Assembly: GCA_027605045.1 (NCBI GenBank)
Contig: JAQFWX010000001.1
Location: 310,001-374,000, forward strand
Direction: 5' to 3'
From: Phallus indusiatus
Taxonomy: Eukaryota > Basidiomycota > Agaricomycetes > Phallales > Phallaceae
Length of the DNA: 64,000 nt
Positions within the stretch are counted from its first letter, which is position 1; each line of letters opens with the position of its first letter. The notes under the pieces were generated by a model. The model saw only the letters and a program-made list of their open reading frames with translations. It ran no database searches and was not told the origin of the DNA. Made by a program: the position numbers and the translations under genes. This document shows, one piece after another, positions 49,101 through 59,657 of this stretch.

Positions 49101-49294
49101 ATAAGTTTCATCCCGCGTGTCTTGTTGCGAGTGCGCGTGTTGCGGGGATGGATGATGATGATATGGGAAAGGATGAAGAAGAGGAAGAAGAGGAGAGTGA
49201 AGTGGTGTTGACGTGTCCTGTTTGTAGAGCTGATGGGACTGTTTGTCATAAAGAGTGGTTGGAGGGTGTTAGATCGTTGAGAGAGACGGTTTAA
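46130..49294 (+). CDS. Large RING-H2 protein, probable E3 ubiquitin ligase
   Basis: A single uninterrupted exon of 1,054 residues, in contrast to the intron-rich neighbours. A RING-H2 domain lies at about residues 345-432: CAVCWGPLLEG, a charged insert (EEEEEEFRG), LPCAHVYHAECLLPWF and TCPTCRFDID. The final 120 residues hold a second RING-like set: DDVVCLFG, then RMCEHKFHPACLV and LTCPVCRADGTVCHKEW, with a long acidic insert. The regions between are low in complexity: Ser/Thr, Pro-His, Gln-rich and an Arg-Glu repeat (about 48830-48880). RING-H2 proteins recruit an E2 enzyme to ubiquitinate substrates. The double module is unusual. The start follows closely on the divergent promoter. The substrate is unknown. 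Confidence 0.85.
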   Translation: MDHDEDHPMNSSENTTDDQQQASGAAGDNNDRHNNDNTSTTTHTESFVFTGTAPFLTTVQNIVNRIIMRDQQPEQRRNTSGAAAPSSSSSPSSGEDDDNDIDMRSRDDVTGNDDARATTSTSPLSHPDATTSNSTAFSSGEPVTTNSTTASASTTGDATSTSAQIPPPASSSASPVPDPLPNPSTANPSGRPIRPLPRPHSHVHAHTPFGVIDLFAFNVNMSVGGPGGQTPAQPDLPPQFNPHMPPHPHPHPQAHPHPNPQSQQPQPQQQSPPLTATFTFNLGPEAFAGFEAMFLNHFQKEREPDMERAKTLLRGMQTVSQGLVRRLERAGGVPGGQGSEDQSSGCAVCWGPLLEGVEPGEWDSAAQKEAKEKQAADKKDKDGDTPVEEEEEEFRGRIVALPCAHVYHAECLLPWFSRNTTCPTCRFDIDPDSLTWNPQPQPSSHFPRPTHPHPHPSVPVSDPSEENNIPGGPGPGFVPVPGFDGPLPFNLAHAQAQTQGNENGNNNNEGYRLNATEAERLNGVFASLIRGFFGDGGGAQGQQGQQGQRRDGSRERSASAPEAQAREETQTSASIPTSSSSLPSFPSVPSFPPTSSITTTPTTATAPNTSLPPPPPQPITPPPPSHPHPHPHSHPSTHGLPFPPPPPQFPPTSQRMHPLPGLFRLPPMPLFLFPTAGGAGGATRPPSRGQHRMQSQAQAQPQLQPQAQAQSQAQSQQGGAAELDLVLDGAVSVEALLDAVPGSGSTTVPTSVPVSAPVQQQSQQSQGSEQSQPQPQSQQQPPPPPQPQHQRVPLFFNFPHVYTGFPGFPGTGTGAGTSAARPTQAQPQTQAQEHPSNADSTPHPTPPGGSIPTPTTGTGAATATAHVFTQFPPPHFFPPFGTHGTHTAGGAERTRHSRIRERERERERERERRQWVPPEPVGRTLRQRVEAKERELGLRCDDVVCLFGPTDEDPVPPETETENGKVREEELKTRRVQLRGAYDTRGRMCEHKFHPACLVASARVAGMDDDDMGKDEEEEEEESEVVLTCPVCRADGTVCHKEWLEGVRSLRETV

Positions 49295-49884
49295 AAGATG
49301 TCTGTCACTGGTGAGTTTGTTTTGTTTGTTTTTGCGGTGGAGTTTTGTGTGCTGATTGTTGATTGTGTATAGCTCGTTTTTCTATGGTCTCTCTCTTTTT
49401 CTCTTTTTCTCTTTTTCTTATTATTAGTTTTCCCATTGTGTAATGTGTAACGGCTACCCTCCCCAAACTGTCACTGTCACTGTTCAATGTTTCAATGTTT
49501 CAATGTTCAAGTCATTTTTCTTGTTCGCTGCTCATTTCATCTTCATATTCTCCCCCTCTCATGAATTGAATTAATGTATTTCTCTCGTATAAACGTAAAA
49601 AAGCAGAAATACCCATATACGTTTTCTCCTTTCCTTTCCTTCTTTCTCTAATTCAAGGACGCCACCTTTCAAAAAAGAAAATTATTAATTACGATACGGT
49701 TTTTTTAAATATTATATTTTTCATTTTCTCTCTCTCGTTTCATTCTTTTTTTCTCTAGCATTGCATCGCAAACAATCCAATCATTGTCGTCATTGACATC
49801 GTCATCATCAACATTTCAGTTCTTTTTGTTATTAGCTTTTTACGTATACATATACGTCTCGGTATAATACAATATAGATTCAGA

Positions 49885-50907
49885 AGTACTACTACTAATC
49901 CTACTAATACTAATAGCAGTCGTCAGTTAAAAATCTATAACGATATTTTAATTTTTGCTTTGTTGTAAATATATACACAGGTAGACAGATGCGGGGAAAT
50001 AATATGCCGTTACACATTCATTTTGTCAATAAATTGACCTGCTGAGATATGAGAGCGTCGCTGCCGTATTGGAACTTGGCACTTTAAACTTCGAAATTCA
50101 AATCGTACCGTGCCAAAACTTGATACAACATTCGACACGTGAGGCACGTGCTGTGTCTAACTTCGACCCGAATTCCACAAGATGCTGGTTTTTTTTTAAA
50201 GCTTGTTGAAAGTGCCAACAACAGCTGAGTTGTTTTGTATCAGACTCAGGTTCCTGCCATTTCGGCTTTGAGTTACATAGTGAGCGCTTGAGTATTACAT
50301 GTAGATCGCTTTTCGAATATATGCACATGGTTGAAAATATCGTTGATAAAGTCTATACGTCATTTTTTCTTATCTGACGGTCGAAACGGATCTTACCATT
50401 TGCTCATCATTGACATCTGAAGTAACTTGAACTACTATCGAGTCGGAGAAAAAACAACTCTCCTCAGTTCAGTTCAGATTGAATTTGATGTTTTATTTCA
50501 GAAACGAGGTCATTTAAAATCTTCTGGTAGAGGAGGACGAGACACTCGTTGAACTGAGGTCTTTTCGTTGGAATTACGAGTTGATCGCGCATTACATAGA
50601 TGATGGATAAACGCAATAGATAAAACAACGCGCGTCACGCGTAACCTGACGTCTTTTGACCGCAGCATCCCAGGTATGTGATCTACATCTATTAATTCGA
50701 CGTCTTTTGACCGTAGCATTCCAGCGCACGTTCAATACTTTTTGTCATTCATTACCAGGTGTAACCATTCCTAACCTGAGAATTAGATCATTGACGACAC
50801 ATTCAAATGCTATTCGAGCCACGCGAAGAAAATCTTATTTTATTAAACTGGTAAGCAGACGTGCTGTCGGTTGATATCAGAGATTGATGGATTGTTATTG
50901 AACAGAC
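49885..50907. repeat. Degenerate direct repeat, left copy
   Basis: Aligns in order with 53843-54370. Shared blocks include ctaatactaatagcag, ggtagac, taatattccgttac-like sequence, ccgaaattcaaatcgt, cacaagatg, gatcattga, the Ala-Ser-rich-looking agccacg and ggttgatatcagaga. About 500 bp (50240-50757) is present only here. Together with the right copy it brackets DUF6533 copy 3. Confidence 0.7.
50648..50726. repeat. Two 24-26 bp direct repeats, 51 bp apart
   Basis: gacgtcttttgaccg occurs at 50648 and again at 50699, each followed by (c/t)agcat(c/t)ccag. It lies inside the extra segment of the left direct repeat. Read on the minus strand, a 69-codon frame repeats MLRSKDV, but no protein is supported. 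Confidence 0.7.
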
Positions 50908-51707
50908 CCCCAGGTTTTATAAATGACAAAACAGGAACCTCCCCCACGGTCACCAATTTTATTTCCATCACTCAGACAACTCAAGTCCTCACGATCTCAT
51001 GGTACGAGCGTGATACGATTTATCAAATACCGATCAAGTCGTATCTTCATACAGATATACACCCTATCTCATTGCTAATGTCCAGGTTGTCGAAATCCTC
51101 ATCATTAACCAAGGCTCATGCTCGATTTCTTACTCCTGATGGAGTATCTGCAAGATTATTCCTTGAAATCTACGTACAGTTCAACTTAACAAGGAAGATG
51201 GTGTTTATAGGCTGCGTGCATTTGGCACAAAAGTCTCCTGGAGAACCCGTCTAATTTGAATCGACTACTCTGACAGTAACTTGATAATTCTTGTGCAAAT
51301 ATTCGAGGGCTCATCAACAATCCCTAGCATTGCCCGGAATATCTGCGTCAACTCGCAAACAGACCACGTACTATCAATCAATGTTATGTGGGCTCTATTT
51401 ATGTACATGAAAAGACCCCCACGATCGCAAGAAAAAAAATAAATACCAGTCCAGAAAATCTTGATCAGTTACTTGGACGGAAATAGAAATACACAATATT
51501 CGTGCAATATGCCATTTGGAGCAATCGGCACAGAGTCATCATAACCTCAACCCCCTCCCACGACACTCTCATTCAACACTTTGATCTTCACATGACCGTT
51601 TTCCTGATATTCAAAACTGACATATGGTATCATATCTATTTAAGGGCTCTGGCATTTTGCCTTTCCACACTCCCGGCCGATCACTTCAAATCTCCTTCAT
51701 AGTACAT

Positions 51708-53456
51708 ATGAATATCACCGGAAACACTACTAGTAACTTGACCGTTATATCTGGACCAGATACCATACAAGAACTTTTTGAGAGGTACGTGTTTGTCTTA
51801 TATACCGTTCTCATTTGACTTGAAAACATTTAAGTGATGTTTACAACTGGCTCACTCTCAGTGCTGCAGGCAAGTGAACAGTTTAGATAAGTTTGGGGTG
51901 ACGACTTTATTCATTCGTAACCAAAACCGTAGTACTTCCTTTCTATGTTGCTCTGTCAAGGCTTCCGCAAGAAGTAGATCATATATGGCGAAAATCATTT
52001 AGTCTTCCTACATTGTTGTACATATTGGCGAGATATGGGTGCATAGTGGCGAAAAGCCTCAACTGGTCACTTGCTTTCGTGCCGCCGATCATGTCGGTAA
52101 GCCACAATATGTTTATTGGAATTGAAAACAGTAATTCTCATAATTTTTATCCAATTCAAGTCCGAAAGGTGAAGTATACTATTATGAACTGCCACACATA
52201 TTAAAGAAATATAAAGAACTTGTAACATTCTTGCAAATGCGACAAATTATGTGGCGATATTGTCAAGTATTGGTATTCAAGGTGTGTCCGCTGTTATCGG
52301 TTAGATTATCGCAGTGTTGAAGATTTAGGTTTATTGCTTGCTCGAGCGTATGCTTTGTGTCAGAAAAAAATTCCTGCAATTACACTTGGTTTTTGTTTCC
52401 TGGCAAGCTTTGTCATGAATTTGTCGGGTAAGAAGATTGAATTCGGATTTTTAGTTCATAATCAATTCATGATTGTAATTACCTTACCCTCTTTCTAGGG
52501 GCAATAGCGTTCCCTGGGTGTTTGACAATGTCAGTGATTCAAATATGTTTCTTACACACTCAAGGTCTCACTCCTCAGCTAATTAATTTATTAATTGATT
52601 AGCCTTCCCAGTATGCTCCTTCTAGGTTTCAGGGATTTGAGCACATTGTAACATATTCCAGCCAGGGCTATCATTCTTGAACTCGTCTGTACTATCTTTG
52701 TTATATTGACTGACGTCCTGGTATTTGGTATTTGTATGTGGAACATTTGGGGCGCGTGGAAATTGAAGCGGGAAGCTGGGATTCAAAGTGCACGTAGTCT
52801 TGTGTCTGTGTTACTCACGCAAAGTAAGTTTCGTCGAGTCCTTCACAAAACCTTTAGTTTTGAATTTTTTTATCAGGTATCCTAAGATGCTGGTAGGCGA
52901 AAGTTTCTGTATCATGATGATCATTCAAGTCATGGATTCTCAAGTTTTGTTGTTGTTCTCACCATTACGGATGATATCTTAATCAGCGTGAGTGCGTTGA
53001 ACATTAGAATAACTTGCTTATGTCTATGACCCATATATTTCTCAGCTTGATAGTGTAATCAATCATTTTCTCGTGTCAATAATAATATTTTGACTTGAAA
53101 ACAGTCTTCAGTTTTTTTCCAGGTCTTATCAGAAAGTGTTAATACTTACCAAAATGTGTGAGTACTATACCTTACAATCGCCATCTACAACTCTCGTCCT
53201 AATTATTCTGCTAAGCCTATCAAGCATCCTCGTGGCCGATTTTACGCTAGACCTTCGTAGTCTTAACTCTGCCAAAATCGAGACCAACAATGCATCCCTA
53301 CCTCCAATCCAACTTTCAAACATTCTCCAGCACATACATCAGTCTTTCGTTATAGAGCTTGCCACTCCTGAAGATACAATCGTGGAAGGAGGTGTCAATC
53401 ACTTTGATAATATTGAATCTGATTTTATGGAAGAATCAGAAGTTCAGCCTGCATAG
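51708..53456 (+). CDS. DUF6533-family multi-pass membrane protein (copy 3)
   Basis: Start MNITGNTTSNLTVISG, then SDVYNWLTLSAA joined through a GC-AG intron (51870-51932) to VLPFYVALSRLPQEVDHIW and LLYILARYG, the DUF6533 signature. Later exons: TCNILANATNYVAILSSIGIQ; GLLLARAYALCQKK with ITLGFCFLASFVMNL; IAFPGCLTMSVIQICFL; ARAIILELVCTIFVILTDVLVFG with SLVSVLLTQ; and a last exon from VADFTLDLRSLNSAKIE to stop at 53456. It is longer and better preserved than copy 2. One junction (exon 3 to 4, about 52097-52217) changes phase unless a less usual donor is used, so an intron error or frameshift there is possible. Function unknown. Confidence 0.65.
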
Positions 53457-54371
53457 GATATTTATGTGTGTCATCATTCCACTTATCTGATTCACACTAA
53501 AGGGTCATCAATGATTATATCTGTTTAGTTGCTCAGCAAATCAAGGATTAAGTGCTAGACAGTCTATGCACATATAATCATCATCCGAACGTTAAATTTA
53601 TTTGGGCCAAATTCTTGTGTTTTCAATATTCACAGAAACTCTTTTTGATTCATAACTTATTCTGAAACAGTGAAAACTTGACAATGATTAAATTTTATTG
53701 TTTTTCAAAGATTCAGTCTCCCAATTATAAAAAAAAATTGCGAAAGAATAAGACCAAAGAACATCATTGGAGGTCACAGCTGTAAAAATTGCCAGCAGAA
53801 AATTTACATATGAGAACAATTTTGTGGAAGTATATATTTAGAATTACTACTATTAATCCTCCTAATACTAATAGCAGTTGCCAGTTAAAAAAAATCTCTC
53901 TTTTACATAGATCTATAACGACATTTTAATTTTTCTTCTTCGTTGTATATATTACGCAGGTAGACGAGTGCGAGGAAATAATATTCCGTTACATCATTTT
54001 GTCAATAGCTCTGTGTTACTTACAAATTGAATTGACATATCTTCTGAAGTATGGGTGTCGCCTGTCGGGACTCGTCACTTCAAACTCCGAAATTCAAATC
54101 GTGTCCTCGACACTCACTTTGACCTCAGTTGTCAAATTTCACAAGATGGCCGTTTTTTTTCTTTGAAGCTTGTCAAAATTGTCAACAACTGAGTCATTTC
54201 TTCGTCTTGACTATTAGGTGCCAGTCCAAGTATTCTGAGAAGTAGATCATTGATGATATATTTAATTTGAAACGTTCAAGTTGTTCTAGCCACGCCAGAA
54301 AAATCTTTTTTATTAAATGGTAAGTAGACGTGCTGTTGGTTGATATCAGAGACCATGACGGATCATTATTA
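53457..54371. other. 3' flank and right direct repeat
   Basis: Ordinary AT-rich sequence to 53842, then the right copy of the direct repeat to 54370. No gene is visible. Confidence 0.5.
53843..54370. repeat. Degenerate direct repeat, right copy
   Basis: Counterpart of 49885-50907 in the same orientation, lacking its middle 0.5 kb. It ends almost exactly where the terminal-inverted-repeat element begins. Confidence 0.7.
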
Positions 54372-55942
54372 TGTCACAAAAATCCTTAACGGTCGATTGA
54401 GCTCGATCGGGCTCATTAGGGCCGTCAGACAAATACCGTCTGACGACCCGACCAGGTTAACGAAGCTGACGGGCCCGATCAGGACAGTATGAACTGACCG
54501 AGTCAGATCGACTGTTGAGTTTATGGTTGACTTCGTTTGGACTCAATTTTCACAACTCTTCTTTCACGCCGTTATCATAGATTAGTTATTATCATTGATA
54601 AGACTTTATTGATTGCTATAGAATTTCAATTACAAACAGTAACTAATGCCTAATGCATTACATATATATTGTTCAATAACACTGATTTTACTCTTAGTCC
54701 TTCGCTGAAACCCGACTTCCCTATTGAAGTGAGTAATCTATTATTACGGTACGTTACAAATTATAAGCTCGGGCTTACCTTTTAACTATTACTGCTGCTG
54801 TTGTGAAGGTCGTAGTTGTTCGAAGTCAAGAGCATGGCGCCCCAAAAGCTCAACGTCGACATTATATACCTTCGTAGTAGACGCCCGTGGAGCAGTGGAG
54901 CTAATGTGACAAATCATGAGCTCCACCTTCCAATAAGAGTAACTATCTCCCTCGCTGATGGCCAAAAGCTGCCTGAAGCTGCCTTGCACGTTACATGTTG
55001 TCAAAAAAGTACTACAGGCGACGTTGAAACGATATCAAGTTTTCAAGGAGAGTTATCATCAATGTCTTATGCCAAACAAAGCTGGCGGCGGTTCAACTCC
55101 GACTGAGAGTGCGCGGGAAGACAAGTTCAACGGGTTCAACAATTTAGATCAGTGTTGGGCAAGGACGAGGCGTTTGGTCAAGGTGTTTTTTTATCTCCTT
55201 TTGAACGGTTGAAAAAATGTGAAACAATTCTTGTAGATGCATTTTCAACATCACAATTTCAACTTCGCTGGATGATTTGCGAGGTAAAGTCCAATTGTCC
55301 AGCCAAGGCAGCTCGGAGCTCCCAGCAAGAAGTACACGACCGAACTTATGGGCAAATGCATTGACGCAGGTAGGTCAAGCAATCAGCGTCGATAATAATG
55401 ATAGTAGCATTAACGAAGAGAAAGAGACACTACATAACCCGGTCAACACGAATTAGAACTATGGATTCGCACGATAAGGCCATTCGGACCACGCACAGTC
55501 AGACTTAGTATCATACTGGTTGCAGTGCTGCGTCGTAGCTCGTGGAGCCCGAAAATCAGATGGATAGGTGTCAGACTCGTTTTTAGAGCAAAGGAATTGG
55601 TGTTTTTCTTAGTTCAAAGTTTTATTTTGTGGGTGTCATTTTATCCTTATAGTGACACTCTTATCAACATTACTGAAAGATGTTGTTGATGCAGATACCT
55701 TATACGATATTTCCTCGCCGAACGTTTCAATAGAAACTGAAGCTTTATTTTGATTCTTGATCCATGTATGATAGTAACTATATTTTGCTTGATTCAAATC
55801 AGACGGACGATGGCTCAATTGGGCCCTATTGATCTGACGGCGGTCTGACCGAACCTGATTGACGACCGTCAGAACTCCGTCAGGTTGGGCCAGGTCGCCA
55901 GGCGTCGTCAGGCTCGATCGAGCTTTGGGGATTTTTGTGACA
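54372..55942. mobile_element. 1.57-kb terminal-inverted-repeat DNA element, no transposase
   Basis: The left end TGTCACAAAAATCC and its exact complement at the right end form 14-bp terminal inverted repeats. TA stands on both outer sides (54370-54371 and 55943-55944), a target duplication like that of Tc1/mariner elements. Just inside each end lie GC-rich subterminal stretches full of short inverted motifs (cgtcag/ctgacg), e.g. 54420-54480 and 55800-55920. The core has frames of 70-96 codons on both strands (54789-55212) but no DDE transposase motif, so it is non-autonomous. The superfamily assignment is tentative because only two target bases are visible. Confidence 0.75.
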
Positions 55943-56476
55943 TACATGACCGTAATATGTCCCTATGAACACGAAAATATAAACAATTAAGCGTTATTAC
56001 CGTGTCACGCTTGTTAGCGAGATACCTAGAGGATAATCTGATACCTTATGTAAGCGCCGTGTACATGTACCTCCTAAGTCCTCCTCCACCGTCAAAGCGG
56101 CATTCGTGCAAGTAGATTTGAACTTTCTGCAATGTTTAGTGTCAGGGAAGCTCAGCATATCGGTAGGTAAGATGAATGAAATATTCTTTGGTAGTCTGAA
56201 AATTTTGCAGTCCATGGTGCACATGCTCCATCATTGCCATTGCCACCAGCGGCCATCATTGTCAACAGTGTCGCATTGTATTCAGTCAATTTCACATTCC
56301 TGTTCGTATCCAATCAAAAACTGAGAATTATGCCCAATTAATTTCAACCGGACAGGAGCGTCATTAGCGGTGAATGGCAATTTGGGTCGCGCCGGTGTGC
56401 TTTATGTTTCTCTTTCATGAGCTTGATCAAATTTTCATGCTCAAATTTGATTATTTTACTTTACTGATCATTAATC

Positions 56477-57200
56477 ATGTTCTTTACTCTAGGATTATAT
56501 TATTTTTTTAAAAAGATCACTGTATATTACAAGCGCTGTATTGGTATGTTACCTGCTTGGACATTTGAGTTATCATCGGCTAAGACGACTTGTTGCAGGC
56601 TTATTTTTCATATCTGTCACCATATACTAGATCTTATTTTCTTCCTCTTTTCCTTATATTGTAAGTTTTTTCTCGTCTTAATTCACTTATCAATTTATCA
56701 GCTTATATCTTTTCAGGCAAACTTTGGAGACATTACTGTTGCCGGGTGACTGGACAACAGCTACCCATATTCTTGGGTCGGCTATTGTATTAAAAAAAGC
56801 GTAAGTTTTGTTTCGTGTTTTAACTATGAGATCTCAAATCTTCCTTTCCTCTAGAAATTTCTCCCAAGCTCACACAACCAGCAGCGTGCTTTTCATTCTG
56901 TGCTCACATCAACTAATGTGGGTGATTTTCTTTGTCTCCTGGATCCAGCTTTCTATAACTTTTTCAACAGGAATTGTGTTTCTTTCATCAATGTCAGCTA
57001 GGTATGTTTCACTATTGATCAAAAAATACTATGACTAACATTCTTGAAGTATAGAAAAATTTTACGCGGTTGACGCGGTCGGCAACATAAACTATGTGTA
57101 ACTACATTTTTTTTAACAATACAAGATGTTCTGCAAGATGTGCACGGTGTGGTTGATAACCTCAAGGCCCCGAAGCGTCTTCAGAATGTGTGATGCAACC
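56477..57200 (+). other. Exon-like region upstream of the recombinase gene
   Basis: Several stretches flanked by gt/ag look translated, e.g. LLLPGDWTTATHILGSAIVL (56720-56800), FLPSSHNQQRAFHSVLTS (56850-57000), KFYAVDAVGNIN and DVHGVVDNLKAPKRLQNV before a stop near 57190. Phases could not be reconciled, so it may be a second, perhaps decayed, element protein or misjudged introns. The same sequence recurs in copy B at +4288. Confidence 0.3.
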
Positions 57201-57266
57201 ACCGGGTGCAAATTTCAATCGGCGAGCAGAATCTTTTCGTTGTTGTCTCAGTTTCATGCCTCCCAC

Positions 57267-59514
57267 TTCTAGAAAAAGAGAGCTTCCAAACCATCAGTAA
57301 CAGCTTCCCTGACTCTCAGTGAACTCGAGCTTGTGAAACAGGCATCCAAGAAAAAACATGGCACTGCTGCTAATACCACTGCCCGCTATAATGGATACGT
57401 TCAACGTGGGAAGCAGTGGTTGACCGACCTCATTGCAGGTACCGGGGACAGCAACACCTTCGAATGTCCTCGCGGCAGTCTTGAAAGTGGCCCTCAGACT
57501 TCATGGAAATGGACTCGCGCTGATTTAATTCACGCATTTGATCAAACACCTACTCGAGCCTCACCTTGGGCACTAGCAAGTCTAATCTCCTTCAAGTGTT
57601 TCAATGAAGATCTTGGAGCGTCTACTGCTGATGGCATCCAGGCTGCTTTTAAAAAATATTGGGATAATGCGTATTTATTTATTTATTTATTTGGTATTCT
57701 ACTTACTTCTGACACTTTCCTAGAGACACAGAAGGAGTTCATCGAGGTGTATGGAAATGGGATGAGGAAAAGGGAAGAGGTTTTGGCAACCCGGCATGCT
57801 CAGTTGATGTGATGGACACTGTACATGCTGTCAAGAAGAAACATGGCGCAGAAAACCAACGGTCGCATTCAACCGCAATGTCTCTCAGTATGCTTCAACG
57901 CATTTACAACTGGTCGCTTTTATTTATTCCTTCAAAACTCATTCTACCCGACATACTTTCTTTGACTAGTGAGGGCCGGTTGCTGCTTCATAAGCAGCTT
58001 GGGTGGCGTGCATTCTCTTCCTTCAGTTGGACTCTATGGACAAGGTGAGAATTATTTTATTTTATTTTTTTGGATTGTTATTCATCTTTTTTTTTCCAGA
58101 AATTTCGAAACTTTGAAAATACAACGTCAGCACCTTATTTTCGGCTGCGTAACTGATGACACATTCAAACTCCCTCATTGGAAAGTGTCGCTTGAGCAAC
58201 GCAAGAATTGGCAGAATAAATTAGGTAAAGAGCAGGAACTTCGTGGGCATCTGTATGAAATCTATCCCAGACCTGAACTTCCTGCTGCTGATCTGGATTT
58301 TCATATGCGCAACTGGATTTCCTACCTGCAACATGTCTATGGAAGGCCGCTAGAGCCAAATGATTGGATATTTCCATCTATCGGCAGCAATGGAATCATC
58401 CAGCAGCATACACCAATGTCACACGATACTATTCAGAAATGGATCGATGAGTTTGTTGACGGTGCCGGCATTGGTTCTTCGGAAGTCCGGCTGACGACTC
58501 ACTGCTTCCGGCGTGGAGGTGCTCAACATCAGTTCATGTACGCACCCATTGGCAAGCGTTGGACACTAGCAACCATCCGCTGGTGGGGCGGATGGGCTGA
58601 AGGAGAACATGTGAGTAAATTTTTTATTTTTATTTTTTACTATATAATTATCTATCAAAAAGCGCGACACACTCATCCGGTATTTACTGGATGAGCTCCA
58701 CTATTATGAAGAAGGTCATGGAAATGCACTAAGACCTATTCCGACAGATGCTCATTTATCTTTTATGGGTGAACATCGCGAGATTCAGCCAGTTACGTTA
58801 GCGGATATGAAGTCTATATGTACATCAATCGAGGATGTCATCACGAATAGGGTCGTTTCGGCTATATCAAATATCTTCCACAGCGACGGCCGCGTTTCAG
58901 GTATTCTGAATGTTATGCCGACACAGCTTGTGGCGAATGGTTCCCTTCAACCCACAACCCGACAAGGTGAGCACAATCCAGGTCTTCTGGAGGCTGCACA
59001 GTTAGCACCTCTTGAGCCTGCCACCACTTCTCTGTTATCTGGGCATCATGCCGGTTTACCTCCTGGACTTTATGTGCCCAATGTACCGCATTCCACTCCT
59101 CCTGAGGAGCGATGGAAAGTGTACCTTCAACAGTGGGAATTTGGTGACGGCCGTTGTCCAGCACTGAAGGATTGGGAGTCTAGCTGGGTGAAACACCCAG
59201 CCTTTGCCAACAAATATTTCCAGCGCAAACTCATTGCACTGGAATTTGAGCGGTGAGTCATGATTTTTTTTCTTTTCTGAGTCCCGTTAACTCCTTATCT
59301 TAGTTATGGGAAAAATGAACAGCTTTTTGTCCAACATTATCCTGAAGCCACAAACGGAACCACACCTCTTCTGCAGAAAATTCGCGCTGCTCGAATTGCT
59401 CGAGGCGAATCTAAGCCGCGGCAGGGAAAAACTCAAAGATACACCCATAGTTTGGTAAAAAAATATGTATATTCTTTTACTAATTTACCCTACATACATG
59501 GATATAGACAGTGA
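57267..59514 (+). CDS. Crypton-like tyrosine recombinase, copy A
   Basis: Multi-exon tyrosine recombinase of the basidiomycete type. The N-terminal core-binding part includes YNGYVQRGKQWLTDLI and WALASLISFKCFNEDLG. A 60-base intron leads to DTEGVHRGVWKWDEEKG, and the catalytic core follows. The first Arg codon is split by an intron (LWT, R, NFE). Then come the Lys in LEQRKNWQNK, the H-x-x-R box in TTHCFRRGGAQ, the His/Trp in WWGGWAEGEH, and the Tyr across the next intron in RDTLIRYLLDELHYYEE. A C-terminal region, WESSWVKHPAFANKYFQ to RIARGESKP, follows. Such enzymes cut and rejoin DNA at the element ends. In this copy a one-base shorter A run lets the frame run to TGA at 59512. The first exon is unresolved: an in-frame TAG sits just before AAAAAG at about 57270. 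Confidence 0.8.
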
Positions 59515-59561
59515 TTGACGGGGAATAAATGGTGAACGCGAGAATTGTGTGCATGGGGACG

Positions 59562-59657
59562 GGAGATGAACATGTGTCTGTTTTGGGGGCTGAGGGTTGC
59601 TAAACGACAGGAGATGAACATGTGTCTGTTTTGGGGCTGAGGGTTGCTAAACAAATT
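59562..59657. repeat. 48-bp minisatellite, two units (copy A)
   Basis: ggagatgaacatgtgtctg... is repeated with a period of 48 bp, differing by one G and the unit end. The same pair occurs in copy B at about 63850-63945. Confidence 0.85.

Larger units (their letters stand above)
49295..51707. other. 3' flank of RING gene and degenerate repeat region
   Basis: 49295-49880 is the RING gene 3' flank, AT-rich. 49885-50907 is the left copy of a dispersed direct repeat (listed separately). A 127-codon plus-strand frame at 50871-51254 has no motif. The sequence just before 51708 is the promoter of DUF6533 copy 3. Confidence 0.45.

Noticed and set aside
54372..55942. hAT-type element
   Set aside because: No 8-bp target duplication could be found around the ends. 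Only TA is shared.
58165..58377. 70-codon minus-strand frame repeated in both recombinase copies
   Set aside because: Antisense to the catalytic exon. Its recurrence only reflects the duplication.
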